Positions 17,183 through 24,970 of a stretch of DNA of 25,000 nucleotides are shown here, one piece after another. The stretch covers positions 1 through 25,000 of the forward strand of contig CAZUEM010000038.1 in the NCBI GenBank assembly GCA_964619155.1, written 5' to 3'. Position 1 is the stretch's first letter. Each line of letters starts with the position of its first letter. Below the pieces are notes generated by a model that worked only from the letters and a program-made list of their open reading frames with translations, was not told the DNA's origin and made no database searches. The translations under genes were made by a program, and so were the position numbers. The DNA is from CAIXRL01 sp964619155 (GTDB lineage Bacteria > Eisenbacteria > RBG-16-71-46).

Positions 17183-17340
17183 CGGACGAAGCCCCCGGGC
17201 CACGCGGAACACGAGCGAGCCTACTCCCGGCGCGTGGGCGCGCGCCACGCCGCGCCGTCCGTGCGTGCTACCCGGCGGGCGGAGCTCGGGTTTCCTCTTC
17301 ACGGGATCCCGTATCGTCGGCGCGGCGACGCCTGCCGGGC

Positions 17341-18753
17341 TCAGGCCCGCGGTTGCACCTCCGGCACGACCCGCCGCGCGCTCGGCGGCGCCAGGCACTT
17401 GAGCGCGTGGCGCACGCGGGCTTCGAGCGGTGCAGCGGCGAGCGCTTGGCAGGTGGCGGCGGCGCGGCGCGCTTCGGCCAGGCTCACGCCCAGCGTGCGC
17501 AGCCAGGGGATCACTTCCTCCGCTCGCGCGCGGGCCTCGGCGTTCGCGGCGAGATCATGTGCGTGCGCCTCCTTGCGGGCGCGCTCGGCTTCGCGGGCCT
17601 TCGCTGCTGCTTCGCGTGCCGCGTCCCGGGCCCGTGCGGCGGAGAGCTTCGCGGCGGCGCGCTGCTTCGCCTCCTCACGCTTGCGCTCCATGAACCCCAC
17701 GCCGAACGCCCGATCGGCGGCGTGCTGGTTGTGTGTCCGGCAGCGCAGCCGGAGGTTCGCGGCGGTGGACTCGCCGCCGCACGCCACGGGCACCACGTGG
17801 TCGTACTCGAGCAGCCCGCGCTCTTCGCAGCGCTGACCGTCCGCGCTCGCGAACGTGCAGCGGTCGCCGTCGCGCTCTCGCACCGCGCGCTTCACCTCCG
17901 CCGGGATGTGTCTCGGGTTCGTGCTCGCGCGCGCCGGGCGTGAGCGCGGCCGGTCGGTCGCGGCGTAGCGGCGCTTCTCGAGCCGCTCGATCAGCGCGTC
18001 CAGCGCCCGCTCGAACACCTCGGGCAGCGCGCCGCCCGGCGCGGCGTGCGCGAGCAGCGCCTGCGCGCGCCGCAGCTTTGCCTCGGCTCCGGCCCCACAC
18101 TCGAACTCGACGCTGAACCGCCCCGGCCCGACCGGCGTCACCCGCCCGCGCGGCGCGCGAACTGGTTCCGGAACCAGTGCCGTCTCGCAAGCAGGCCCGG
18201 CGCAGTCACTTGCCGGGGCGACTGGTTCCGGAACCAGTTCGCAGGGCGTCGGCGAGGTAGCAAAGCCCGTCGCCGTCTCGGCGAGCGGCGCCTCCGCCCC
18301 GACCGCCGTCCCGAGCGCGAACGCACCCGCCTGCCCGCCCATCTCCGGCCGCGGGAAGCGCGCGGCGAGCAGCAGCTCGACCTCCCGCCGCGAGCGGCCC
18401 GCGGCGGCCGCCAGCAGCTCGCCCGCGTTCTCGCGCGTCAGGTGCGGGGCGAGCCGCACCACCGTGGTCAGGTGCAGCCGGCCGTCGGCCACCATCGCCA
18501 GGATCGCGGAGAAGCGCCGCGCGGCGCGGGCGGCCTGGATGCGCTTCCACGCCATGTCCCCCGACATGCCGAGCGCGCCGACGCAGTAGCGAAAGAGCGA
18601 CGGGTACGGCGTGCCGGCGGCGAGGCGCCGGGCCCCGGCCCGGCCGAGCAGGGCGAGCATCTCGGCGGTGGTGGCACGGTCGCGGGCGACCAACTCGGCG
18701 AGGCGCGGCAGCACCTCGTGGTCGGCGAGCGCGTGAAGCGGGCGGTGCGACAT
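17341..18753 (-). CDS. HNH endonuclease with palindrome-encoded LVPEPV repeats
   Basis: 470 aa. ATG 18753 is supported by GGAG 5 nt upstream. An N-terminal helical domain (about 8-135, LADHEVLPRLAELVARDRAT onward) resembles the DUF222-like or HNH-associated region seen in many high-GC bacteria. A Pro/Ala linker (137-210) holds LVPEPV twice (173-178 and 193-198). A helical segment follows (216-265), then the HNH nuclease at 299-343: Cys299, Cys309, LEYDHVVPVACGG with catalytic His319, NLRLRC and HNQ. Next is a charged coiled coil (355-412). The last 45 residues (EEVIPWLRTLGVSLAEARRA) look like a small RuvA-C/UBA-like helical bundle. Such proteins are often multicopy; the biological target is unknown. 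A TACAAC hexamer (18800-18795) preceded by TG is a possible -10. Confidence 0.88.
   Translation of the reverse strand: MSHRPLHALADHEVLPRLAELVARDRATTAEMLALLGRAGARRLAAGTPYPSLFRYCVGALGMSGDMAWKRIQAARAARRFSAILAMVADGRLHLTTVVRLAPHLTRENAGELLAAAAGRSRREVELLLAARFPRPEMGGQAGAFALGTAVGAEAPLAETATGFATSPTPCELVPEPVAPASDCAGPACETALVPEPVRAPRGRVTPVGPGRFSVEFECGAGAEAKLRRAQALLAHAAPGGALPEVFERALDALIERLEKRRYAATDRPRSRPARASTNPRHIPAEVKRAVRERDGDRCTFASADGQRCEERGLLEYDHVVPVACGGESTAANLRLRCRTHNQHAADRAFGVGFMERKREEAKQRAAAKLSAARARDAAREAAAKAREAERARKEAHAHDLAANAEARARAEEVIPWLRTLGVSLAEARRAAATCQALAAAPLEARVRHALKCLAPPSARRVVPEVQPRA
18161..18178. repeat. 18-bp perfect palindrome, copy 1
   Basis: ACTGGTTCCGGAACCAGT is its own reverse complement. 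It lies inside the HNH endonuclease gene and encodes LVPEPV (residues 193-198). Confidence 0.9.
18221..18238. repeat. 18-bp perfect palindrome, copy 2
   Basis: Identical to the copy at 18161-18178 and exactly 60 bp away. It encodes LVPEPV (residues 173-178). The flanking bases of the two copies are unrelated, so only the palindrome is duplicated. Confidence 0.9.
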
Positions 18754-19199
18754 CGGAACTCCGCGACGGGGGCGGGTGTCGCGGGGGCGTGCACGTTGTA
18801 GCACGCGCGATTCCGGCGGCCGCAGCCGCGCGCAGAGCGCGCGGATCGCGGCGACGCGAGGTTTCGCGAGAAGGCGCCGCGCGATCGCGCGCACGCGCGC
18901 GCCGCGCACCATCACGCGCGATGCCTGAGCGAGTCGTGGCCCGCGCCAGCTTCGCCCCGCGAACCCGTCAAGTCCGCTCTTCGCAAAGCCAGCATGCGAC
19001 ACCCACGCGCGCCGCGCGCGAAGACCGCGCCGATCGCGAAGCCCGGGCCAGCCGCGGGCGAGTGGACCGCGCGTCGCCCCGCGCGACGGCGTCCCGCCGC
19101 CGGCCACGGCGCCAGGAGCGCCCGGCTCGCCTCGCGGCGCCCATCGCGCCAACCGGCCGGCGCCGGGCGTCCCGTCGGCCCATGAGAAAGAGGTCCATG

Positions 19200-19218
19200 G
19201 GGGGACATTTTCACTGAC
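19200..19218 (+). repeat. Diverged third copy of the left-edge repeat
   Basis: GGGGGACATTTTCACTGAC matches GGGGGTCAGAATCACTGAC at 15 of 19 positions, and both this copy and the first are followed by GC. It lies 62 bp upstream of the sugar-transferase start, in the same orientation as the copies at 4-47. Confidence 0.5.
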
Positions 19219-19265
19219 GCACCACAGTTCTACAGCCCCCACTCCCGCCCGCGCCCCCCTTCCGC

Positions 19266-19271
19266 TACATT
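19266..19271 (+). promoter_or_regulatory. Possible -10 element of a leaderless sugar-transferase mRNA
   Basis: TACATT ends 9 nt before the ATG at 19281. No Shine-Dalgarno lies between, so transcription would begin at or next to the start codon. No -35 match is evident in the C-rich sequence upstream. Confidence 0.4.
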
Positions 19272-19280
19272 GCGCCCCGC

Positions 19281-20678
19281 ATGTTCGCCCGCAGCCGGCA
19301 GCTCTTCGCGACCGCGATGTTCGCGGTGGACGCCCTCCTCATCGGCGGCGCGTGGCTGCTCGCCTGGTGGCTCCGCTTCCACGGGCTGGGGCTGCCGGCT
19401 CCGCTCGGCGTCGCGCCGCTCTCGCTCTACCTCTGGAGCGGCGCCGTGCTCGTGCCGAGCGCGCTGCTCGTGCTGCGCACCTTCCGACTCTACCGCTCGG
19501 CGCGCACCGCGCGGCTCGCCTCGGAGCTGCTCTCGCTGGTGCAGGCCATGGCGGTGATCAGCGCGCTCGCCGCGCTCGGCTCGTTCCTCTTCCGCGGCGA
19601 GCTGTCGCGCCTCGTCATCGCCGTCTTCTTCGGGACCGGCACGGTCGTGCTGTGCGCGAGCCGGATCGTGATGCGCCTCGTGCTGCGCGAGCTGCGCCGC
19701 CGCGGCCGCAACCTGCGGCACGTGCTCGTGGTCGGCACCGGGCACCTCGCGGGCCTCGTGCTCGAGAAGGTCCGCCGCCACGCCGACTTCGGCCTGCGCG
19801 TGCACGGGCTCGTCACCGCGAACCCCGCCGAGGTGGGCGCGACGATCCACGGCGCGCCGGTGCTCGGCGCGATCGCCGACCTGCCGCGCCTGACCGGCGA
19901 GGAGGGCGCCGAACTCATCTACCTCGCGCTCTCGCGCCCCGAGTGGCAGGCCGAGGAGGAGGCGCTCAAGCTTCTCGCCGACTCGACCGCCTCGGTGCGC
20001 ATCGTGCCCGACCTCACGCACGCGTTCCGGCTCAACCCGAGCGTCGAGGACTTCGACGGCATGCCCGTCGTGCTGGTGACCGAGAGCCCCGAGCAGGGCT
20101 GGAACGCCGTCCTCAAGCGCGCGTTCGACCTGGCCGGCTCGGCGTTCGGGCTCGTGCTGCTCTCGCCCGCGCTGCTCGCGCTCGCCGTGCTCGTGCGGCT
20201 CGACTCGCCGGGGCCCGTGCTCTACGGCCAGGAGCGCGTCGGCATGAACGGGCGGCGCTTCCGCATGCTCAAGTTCCGCAGCATGCGCACGGACGCCGAG
20301 GCGGGCGGCGCGGCGTGGACGACGAAGGACGACCCGCGGCGCACGAAGCTCGGCGTGTGGCTGCGCAAGCTCTCGCTCGACGAACTGCCGCAGCTCTGGA
20401 ACGTCTTCACCGGCGACATGAGCCTGGTCGGCCCGCGCCCCGAGCAGCCCCGCTTCGTCGAGGACTTCCGCGGCTCGATCCCGCGCTACATGCTCCGCCA
20501 CCACGTGAAGGCGGGCATGACCGGCTGGGCCCAGGTCAACGGGCTGCGCGGAGACACGCCGCTCGAGCAGCGCATCGAGTACGACCTCTACTACGTCCGG
20601 CACTGGTCGCTGTGGTTCGACGTGCGCATCCTGCTGCTGACGGTCGGGCGCGTCTTCCGCGACGCGTCGGCGTACTGA
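19281..20678 (+). CDS. Polyprenyl-phosphate sugar-1-phosphate transferase (WcaJ/WbaP-like)
   Basis: 465 aa. Starts a surface polysaccharide by moving a sugar-1-phosphate from a nucleotide sugar to undecaprenyl phosphate at the inner membrane. The N-terminal half has four hydrophobic segments (about 10-32, 47-67, 85-104, 110-130) and a CoA-binding-like Rossmann domain (HVLVVGTGHLAGLVLEKV, 147-164). The C-terminal catalytic domain has a re-entrant hydrophobic helix (about 280-307), SPGPVLYGQERVG (309-321), FRMLKFRSM (327-335), LRKLSLDELPQLWNV (361-375) with the Asp-Glu pair, GDMSLVGPRPEQP (378-390), and GMTGWAQVNGLRGDT (412-426). It is full length for the family. No Shine-Dalgarno precedes ATG 19281. 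It converges on the flippase-glycosyltransferase genes, with which it probably shares a product. The sugar cannot be told from sequence. Confidence 0.95.
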   Translation: MFARSRQLFATAMFAVDALLIGGAWLLAWWLRFHGLGLPAPLGVAPLSLYLWSGAVLVPSALLVLRTFRLYRSARTARLASELLSLVQAMAVISALAALGSFLFRGELSRLVIAVFFGTGTVVLCASRIVMRLVLRELRRRGRNLRHVLVVGTGHLAGLVLEKVRRHADFGLRVHGLVTANPAEVGATIHGAPVLGAIADLPRLTGEEGAELIYLALSRPEWQAEEEALKLLADSTASVRIVPDLTHAFRLNPSVEDFDGMPVVLVTESPEQGWNAVLKRAFDLAGSAFGLVLLSPALLALAVLVRLDSPGPVLYGQERVGMNGRRFRMLKFRSMRTDAEAGGAAWTTKDDPRRTKLGVWLRKLSLDELPQLWNVFTGDMSLVGPRPEQPRFVEDFRGSIPRYMLRHHVKAGMTGWAQVNGLRGDTPLEQRIEYDLYYVRHWSLWFDVRILLLTVGRVFRDASAY

Positions 20679-20695
20679 GCGGCTCGCGACGGGCG

Positions 20696-20843
20696 CCCCG
20701 GGCGGCCCGCCGTGCAGCCGAACGCGGCCCGCTCGGCTCGGCATCCTGCCTCGCTCTCGCTGCATGCATGCGCGCCCCTCGCCTCCATGGCTTCGGCGCT
20801 GATCGCACGCACCGCTTTCGCCTGCACGGCGGGCCGCCCGGGG
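20696..20843. repeat. 148-bp imperfect palindrome with 22-bp perfect arms
   Basis: Arms 20696-20717 and 20822-20843 are perfect reverse complements. The 104 bp between them continues the symmetry imperfectly (CGAA-n-GCGG next to each arm) and has a self-complementary GCATGCATGC (20762-20771) near the centre. It fills the space between two convergent genes. It could be a bidirectional terminator, a structured RNA or a MITE-like element. Confidence 0.7.
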
Positions 20844-20862
20844 TTCTCGGTGGCGCGGGCCC

Positions 20863-21963
20863 CTACTTCGCCATGGCCGCCCGGTAGGCGGCGCGCGTCG
20901 CGTCGGCGGTACGCGCCCACGAGAAGCGCGCGGCCTGAGCGTGCCCCCTCGCGACCAGGTCCGCGCGGCGCGCGCCGTCGCCGAGCAGCCGCGCGATCGC
21001 CGCGGCCCACGCCTGCGGATCGCGCGGCGGCAGCACCTCGGCCGCGTCGCCCACCACCTCGGGCAGCGAACCGGCGTCGCTCGAGAGCACCGGCGTGCCG
21101 CACGCCATCGCTTCGAGGGGCGGCAGCCCGAACCCCTCGCAGAGCGCCGGGTGCGCGTAGAGCGCCGCGCCCGCGTAGAGCGCCGAGAGGTCCGCATCGC
21201 TTCCCGCCGGCCCGGCGAAGCGCACGTGCTTCGCCACCCCGAGCGAGGCCGCGAGGCGCGCGTGCGGGTCGTCCGCCGCCCACGGCCCGCCCGAAAGCAC
21301 GAGCGGCGGGCGGTCGCCCTCGCGCATCGCGGCCCACGCGCGCAGCAGCAGCTCGAGGTTCTTGTGGCGCTTGCGCGCGCCCACGTAGAGCACGTAGCCG
21401 CGCGGCAGCCCGCGCGCGGCGAGGAACGCCGCCGTCTCCGCGGGCGCGGGCGCCGCGATCCCCTCGGGCGCCGCGAGGTGGACGACCCTCACCCTGTCGG
21501 GGTGCGCGCCGAGGCGCTCGATGACGTCCTCGCGCGTGAACTCGCTGTCGGCGAGCACCACGCGCGCGCGCGCGGCGGCCGCGCCGGCCACGACGCGGGC
21601 GTAGAGCGCCGCGCCCGGCGGGTGGAAGTGCGGAAAGCGGAGGTGGATGAGGTCGTGGATCGTGACCACCGCGGGGCCGCCCCAGAAGAGCGGCAGCGTG
21701 TAGTGCGGCGCGTGCAGCACCTCGGCCCCCGCCGCGCGCGCCTCGCGCGGCACCACCCAGTGCTCGGCGAGCCCGTACTTGCCCGCCACCGCGGGCCGCT
21801 CGGCCACCGGGCCCGGCCAGGCCACGCGACCGGCGTCGCGCGGGTCCACGAGCGCCGTGAACGCGTCGCCGCGCGGGTCGCGCGCGAGCGCCCCCAGCAG
21901 GCCGCGGATGTAGGTGCCGATGCCGCCGTCGAAGAGCTTGCGGGCGTCGAGCGCGACGTTCAT
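20863..21963 (-). CDS. GT4-family glycosyltransferase
   Basis: 366 aa. GT-B retaining transferase that adds a sugar to the lipid-linked oligosaccharide on the cytoplasmic side. MNVALDARKLFDGGIGTYIRGL is the normal opening of the family (written in part: MNVALDARKLFDGGIGTY), so I chose ATG 21963; an upstream GTG at 21984 adds seven residues. HAPHYTLPLF and VTIHDLIHLRFP (100-111) mark the acceptor domain. YVGARKRHKNLELLL (193-207) and CEGFGLPPLEAMACGTPVLSS (275-295 in outline) mark the donor domain, with the E-x7-E pair Glu276 and Glu284. It is the last gene of the polysaccharide operon, 43 nt after the preceding glycosyltransferase. Confidence 0.93.
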   Translation of the reverse strand: MNVALDARKLFDGGIGTYIRGLLGALARDPRGDAFTALVDPRDAGRVAWPGPVAERPAVAGKYGLAEHWVVPREARAAGAEVLHAPHYTLPLFWGGPAVVTIHDLIHLRFPHFHPPGAALYARVVAGAAAARARVVLADSEFTREDVIERLGAHPDRVRVVHLAAPEGIAAPAPAETAAFLAARGLPRGYVLYVGARKRHKNLELLLRAWAAMREGDRPPLVLSGGPWAADDPHARLAASLGVAKHVRFAGPAGSDADLSALYAGAALYAHPALCEGFGLPPLEAMACGTPVLSSDAGSLPEVVGDAAEVLPPRDPQAWAAAIARLLGDGARRADLVARGHAQAARFSWARTADATRAAYRAAMAK

Positions 21964-22006
21964 GCGCACGTCCCCATCGCCCACCGCCTTTCGGGATGTC
22001 GCGCGC

Positions 22007-22948
22007 TCACGGCAGGAACTCCCGCAGCTGCGCGCGCACGCGCCCGGCGCCGGGCGCGGCGGCGCGCTCGAGCGCCGCGAGGCGCATGCGCCGCAGCAGC
22101 GCCGGATCGGCCGCCAGCTGGCGCAGCCGCCGCTCGAAGTCGTCCGCGCCGGCGCAGAAGAAACCGTTGACCCCCTCCTCGACCCGCTCGTCGGTCTGGC
22201 CGCACCGCGTGGTCAGTACGACGCAGCCGCGGCGCTGCGCGTCCATCAGCGGCAGCGGCCCGCCCTCCTGCCAGGACGTGCAGACGTAGCAGTTGTAGCC
22301 GTCGAGCCGCGCCGCGTACTGCTCCTGCGGCAGCACGCCGCCGCCGAGCAGCTCGTCGCAGCGCTCGGCCACGCCCGCGACGCGCCCGCGCACCTCGCGG
22401 AAGAGCGCGAGGTTCTTGCGCGGGTACTCGATCGCGCGCGTGCACGCGCGCAGCGGCTCGTCGCCGATCGTGGCCGGGTCGCGCGCGGGCAGCAGCGAGC
22501 GCGTGTTGACCTTGGTCGCGCGCAGGCCCAGCGCGCCCAGCGCCTCGCGCATCTCGTTCGAGGTCACGGCGAGGCGCGCGAAGCGCGAGAGGTGCGCGGT
22601 GCGCGCCGGGGCGCGCTTCCAGTCGGCGACCTCGGGGAACACCTCGCTCGGGTCCTGCACCACCGCGGCCAGGTTCGGCGCCGTGCGCCGCCAGCGCGCC
22701 CACGCGAGCGGCCGCGCCGCGAGGCTCCCGAGCAGCATGCGGCCCGAGTAGCGCAGCGTGCTGTAGCCCCAGACGACGTGGTCGTACGACGCCGGGTCCT
22801 CGTGCTCGTGGCGGCCGAAGCGCGCGAACGTGAACGCGTGCGTCTCCGCGAGCAGCTCCGCCCAGTCTCGGCCGACGTTGTGGATCGCCCAGTCGGGCAC
22901 GTTGTAGAGGAACAGCACGCGCCGGCGCGCGCCGGCTTCGCCGCTCAC
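22007..22948 (-). CDS. Glycosyltransferase, GT4-like
   Basis: 313 aa. The GTG start at 22948 overlaps the methyltransferase TGA (GTGA), which settles the start; anything upstream is antisense shadow. The N-terminal half is short and divergent (VLFLYNVPDWAIHNVGRDWA, 11-30). The C-terminal half has the GT-B donor-site pattern: WQEGGPLPLMDAQRRGCVV (226-244), where the second Glu of the E-x7-E motif is Asp236, and GVNGFFC (259-265). It presumably acts on the same oligosaccharide as its neighbour. Donor and linkage are unknown. Confidence 0.85.
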   Translation of the reverse strand: MSGEAGARRRVLFLYNVPDWAIHNVGRDWAELLAETHAFTFARFGRHEHEDPASYDHVVWGYSTLRYSGRMLLGSLAARPLAWARWRRTAPNLAAVVQDPSEVFPEVADWKRAPARTAHLSRFARLAVTSNEMREALGALGLRATKVNTRSLLPARDPATIGDEPLRACTRAIEYPRKNLALFREVRGRVAGVAERCDELLGGGVLPQEQYAARLDGYNCYVCTSWQEGGPLPLMDAQRRGCVVLTTRCGQTDERVEEGVNGFFCAGADDFERRLRQLAADPALLRRMRLAALERAAAPGAGRVRAQLREFLP

Positions 22949-23685
22949 GGCCCCTCGGCCGGGCGCACCGCGGTCGCGCAGAGCGCGGGCGTCAGCACCG
23001 ACGGCACCGGCAGCTCGTAACCCTTGTAGGCCACGCGCTGCGCCAAGCGCGCCAGCGCGCGCCAGGCGTTCGCCGCCAGGCCCTTCGCGCCCGCGGCCGG
23101 GATGCGCTCCTCGAAGCACTCGATCTCGGCGAACCCGCCCGCTTCGAGCAGCTGGCGCAGGCTCTGCTCGGTGTAGCCCGCCTCGTGCGTGAGGTCGGCG
23201 AATCGCAGGTAGGTCCCGGTGAAGACGTTGGCCATGTTGGGCAGCTCGACCACCACGCGCCCTCCGGGCGCGAGCGCGTCGCGCAGGGCCGCCACCAGTT
23301 CCGCGGCGGCCGGCTTCGGCAGGTGCTCGAGCACGTGCAGCACGAACACGCGCTCGAAACGCCCCGCGTGCGCGCGCAGGTACGCGACCGTGTCCTCCGC
23401 GTACGCCGTGCTGCCCGGCATCAGGCCGTTGCAGAACTCCACCACCTCGCGCGAGAGGTCCACCGCGACGGCGTTCCGGTAGCCGCGGTCCGCGCGCAGC
23501 GCCTCGAGCAGTTGGCCGTAGCCCGGGCCCACCTCGAGCATCGCGGCGTCGCGGCTCGCGGGCAGCAGCCGCGCGTACGTGTGCAGCAGCTGGCGCTTCT
23601 TGCCCGCCCGGTGCTTCGCCTGGTCGCCGAGGTGCGCGTAGTGGCGGCTCAGGTAGTCGCGGAAGTCCGGGTTCTCAGCGGGCAC
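22945..23685 (-). CDS. SAM-dependent class I methyltransferase
   Basis: 246 aa. MLEVGPGYGQLLEAL (49-63) is the SAM-binding motif I, AVAVDLS (72-78) motif II, and FVLHVLEHLPKP, then LAPGGRVVVELPN, complete a Methyltransf_11/23-type fold. The GTG start at 23685 lies inside the flippase gene's last codons (11-bp overlap) and has AAAGGA about 9 nt upstream. The neighbours suggest it methylates a sugar of the polysaccharide, perhaps as a chain terminator, but that is inference. Confidence 0.92.
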   Translation of the reverse strand: MPAENPDFRDYLSRHYAHLGDQAKHRAGKKRQLLHTYARLLPASRDAAMLEVGPGYGQLLEALRADRGYRNAVAVDLSREVVEFCNGLMPGSTAYAEDTVAYLRAHAGRFERVFVLHVLEHLPKPAAAELVAALRDALAPGGRVVVELPNMANVFTGTYLRFADLTHEAGYTEQSLRQLLEAGGFAEIECFEERIPAAGAKGLAANAWRALARLAQRVAYKGYELPVPSVLTPALCATAVRPAEGP

Positions 23686-24970
23686 GGCCGGCGGTCCTTT
23701 CGTGCCGCGCGACGAGCCGCGCGACCACGGCGAGCTGGATCAGGCTGTTCAGGCCCTCGCCCGCGAGCAGGGCGAGCGCCGCGCCGGGGGCGCCGAAGCG
23801 CGGCACGAACACCGTGAGCAGGGCGAAGACGAGCGCGAGGTTCCACAACGCGATGCCCGTGAGCAAGCGGAACCGCCCGGCGCCCTGGATGATGCCGGCC
23901 AGCGCGGCGTTGAACGAGCGGAACACCAGCGTCGCCGCGAGGATGCGGAGCACCGGCACGGCCGGCAGGTACCCGGGGAACCAGGCCCGGATGACGGGGG
24001 GCGCGAGCAGCCCGAGCGCGAGCGCCGCCGCCGCCCCGTAGCCGAGCGTGGCCACCAGGTAGCGCAGCGCCGGCGCGCGCACCGGCGCGGCCGGGTCGCG
24101 GAACCACCCCGAGAAACGGCTGTAGACCGAGAGCGCGAACGCCGCCGCCGCGATCTGCACCGGCTCGGTGAGGCGGAACGCGATGCCGTAGTGCCCGACC
24201 GCGGCCGAGTCCACGCGGCTCGAGAGCACGAGCACGTCGAGGCGCGAGTAGAGCATGATGACGAGGTTCGTGACCGCGATCGGCAGGCAGGCCGCGAGCA
24301 CCGACGGCAGGCGCCCGAACGACACCCACGGCGCGGCCAGCAGCCCCTCGCGCCGCAGCAGCACGAGCAGCACGAGCCCGCTCGCCAGCTCGAGCGCCGG
24401 GAACAGGGCGACCTGCAACCGCAGGTCGGGAAGGCGCGGCACCGCCAGCACCGCCGCGAGCGCGAGCAGCACGTTGGCCGCGACGACCGGCGCGAACACC
24501 CGCGCGATGCGCAGCCGCGCCTGGTACCAGTCGAGCGCGTAGGTGATGAGAAGCGCGGTCACGGCCGTGACGCCGGCGATGAGCCCCAGCTCGGCCTGCT
24601 CGCGGGGCCCCCGCCAGAGGAACCACGCCGCGAGCGAGGCGTAGACGAGCCCGCCGAAGGCGAGCTTGCCCGCGGCGAGCGCCGAGGCGAAGCGCGCGTG
24701 CGCGCCCGGGTCGTCCGGGTCGTCGGCCGCGTACTCGCGGATCGCGAGCGTGTCCATGCCGAAGTCGGCCGCGACCTTGCCGATCTCGGCCACCGCCATC
24801 GCGAACACGACGAGGCCGAACTGCGACGGCGCCGTGACCCGCGCGATCGCGAACAGCACCGCGAGCCGCGCGAGCAGGTTGGTCGCGCGCAGCACCACCA
24901 GCGCACCGCTGTTGGCGACGAGCGGCCGGCCGATGAGGCCGCGCGCGCGCGCGACGAGCGCCGCCGTCAC
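23675..24970 (-). CDS. Polysaccharide flippase (Wzx/MOP superfamily)
   Basis: 431 aa with about twelve to fourteen hydrophobic helices and little else. It is expected to flip undecaprenyl-linked oligosaccharide across the inner membrane. The N-terminal ANSGALVVLRATNLLARLAV and VTAPSQFGLVVFAMAVAE stretches (quoted in part), and the charged loop FGMDTLAIREYAADDPDDPG after TM2, fit the Polysacc_synt family. A second half from about 245 (VTNLVIMLYSRLDVLVLSSR) repeats the arrangement. The GTG start at 24970 overlaps a TGA in the preceding frame (GTGA), implying another gene upstream. Its end overlaps the methyltransferase start. No polymerase (Wzy) gene is visible in the window. Confidence 0.92.
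   Translation of the reverse strand: MTAALVARARGLIGRPLVANSGALVVLRATNLLARLAVLFAIARVTAPSQFGLVVFAMAVAEIGKVAADFGMDTLAIREYAADDPDDPGAHARFASALAAGKLAFGGLVYASLAAWFLWRGPREQAELGLIAGVTAVTALLITYALDWYQARLRIARVFAPVVAANVLLALAAVLAVPRLPDLRLQVALFPALELASGLVLLVLLRREGLLAAPWVSFGRLPSVLAACLPIAVTNLVIMLYSRLDVLVLSSRVDSAAVGHYGIAFRLTEPVQIAAAAFALSVYSRFSGWFRDPAAPVRAPALRYLVATLGYGAAAALALGLLAPPVIRAWFPGYLPAVPVLRILAATLVFRSFNAALAGIIQGAGRFRLLTGIALWNLALVFALLTVFVPRFGAPGAALALLAGEGLNSLIQLAVVARLVARHERTAGRAR

Larger units (their letters stand above)
18754..19280. other. Long stretch without a convincing gene
   Basis: About 530 bp between the divergent HNH and sugar-transferase genes. All frames give only Arg/Ala-rich, low-complexity translations without a Shine-Dalgarno or family signal. 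The part around 18885-18901 is an alternating purine-pyrimidine CG run. Near the right end (19200-19218) there is a diverged copy of the repeat found at the window's left edge, suggesting that part of this stretch is mobile-element debris. The promoters of both flanking genes should lie here. Confidence 0.6.

Noticed and set aside
18885..18901. Alternating CG run as a Z-DNA or regulatory element
   Set aside because: Runs of this kind are expected by composition in so GC-rich a sequence.
18789..19217. Candidate small genes on both strands in the 18754-19280 gap
   Set aside because: Only Arg/Ala-rich low-complexity translations, no Shine-Dalgarno, no recognisable domain.
20712..20862. Small plus-strand gene following the sugar transferase
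   Set aside because: The translation comes from the palindromic element and the antisense of the glycosyltransferase; no start signal.
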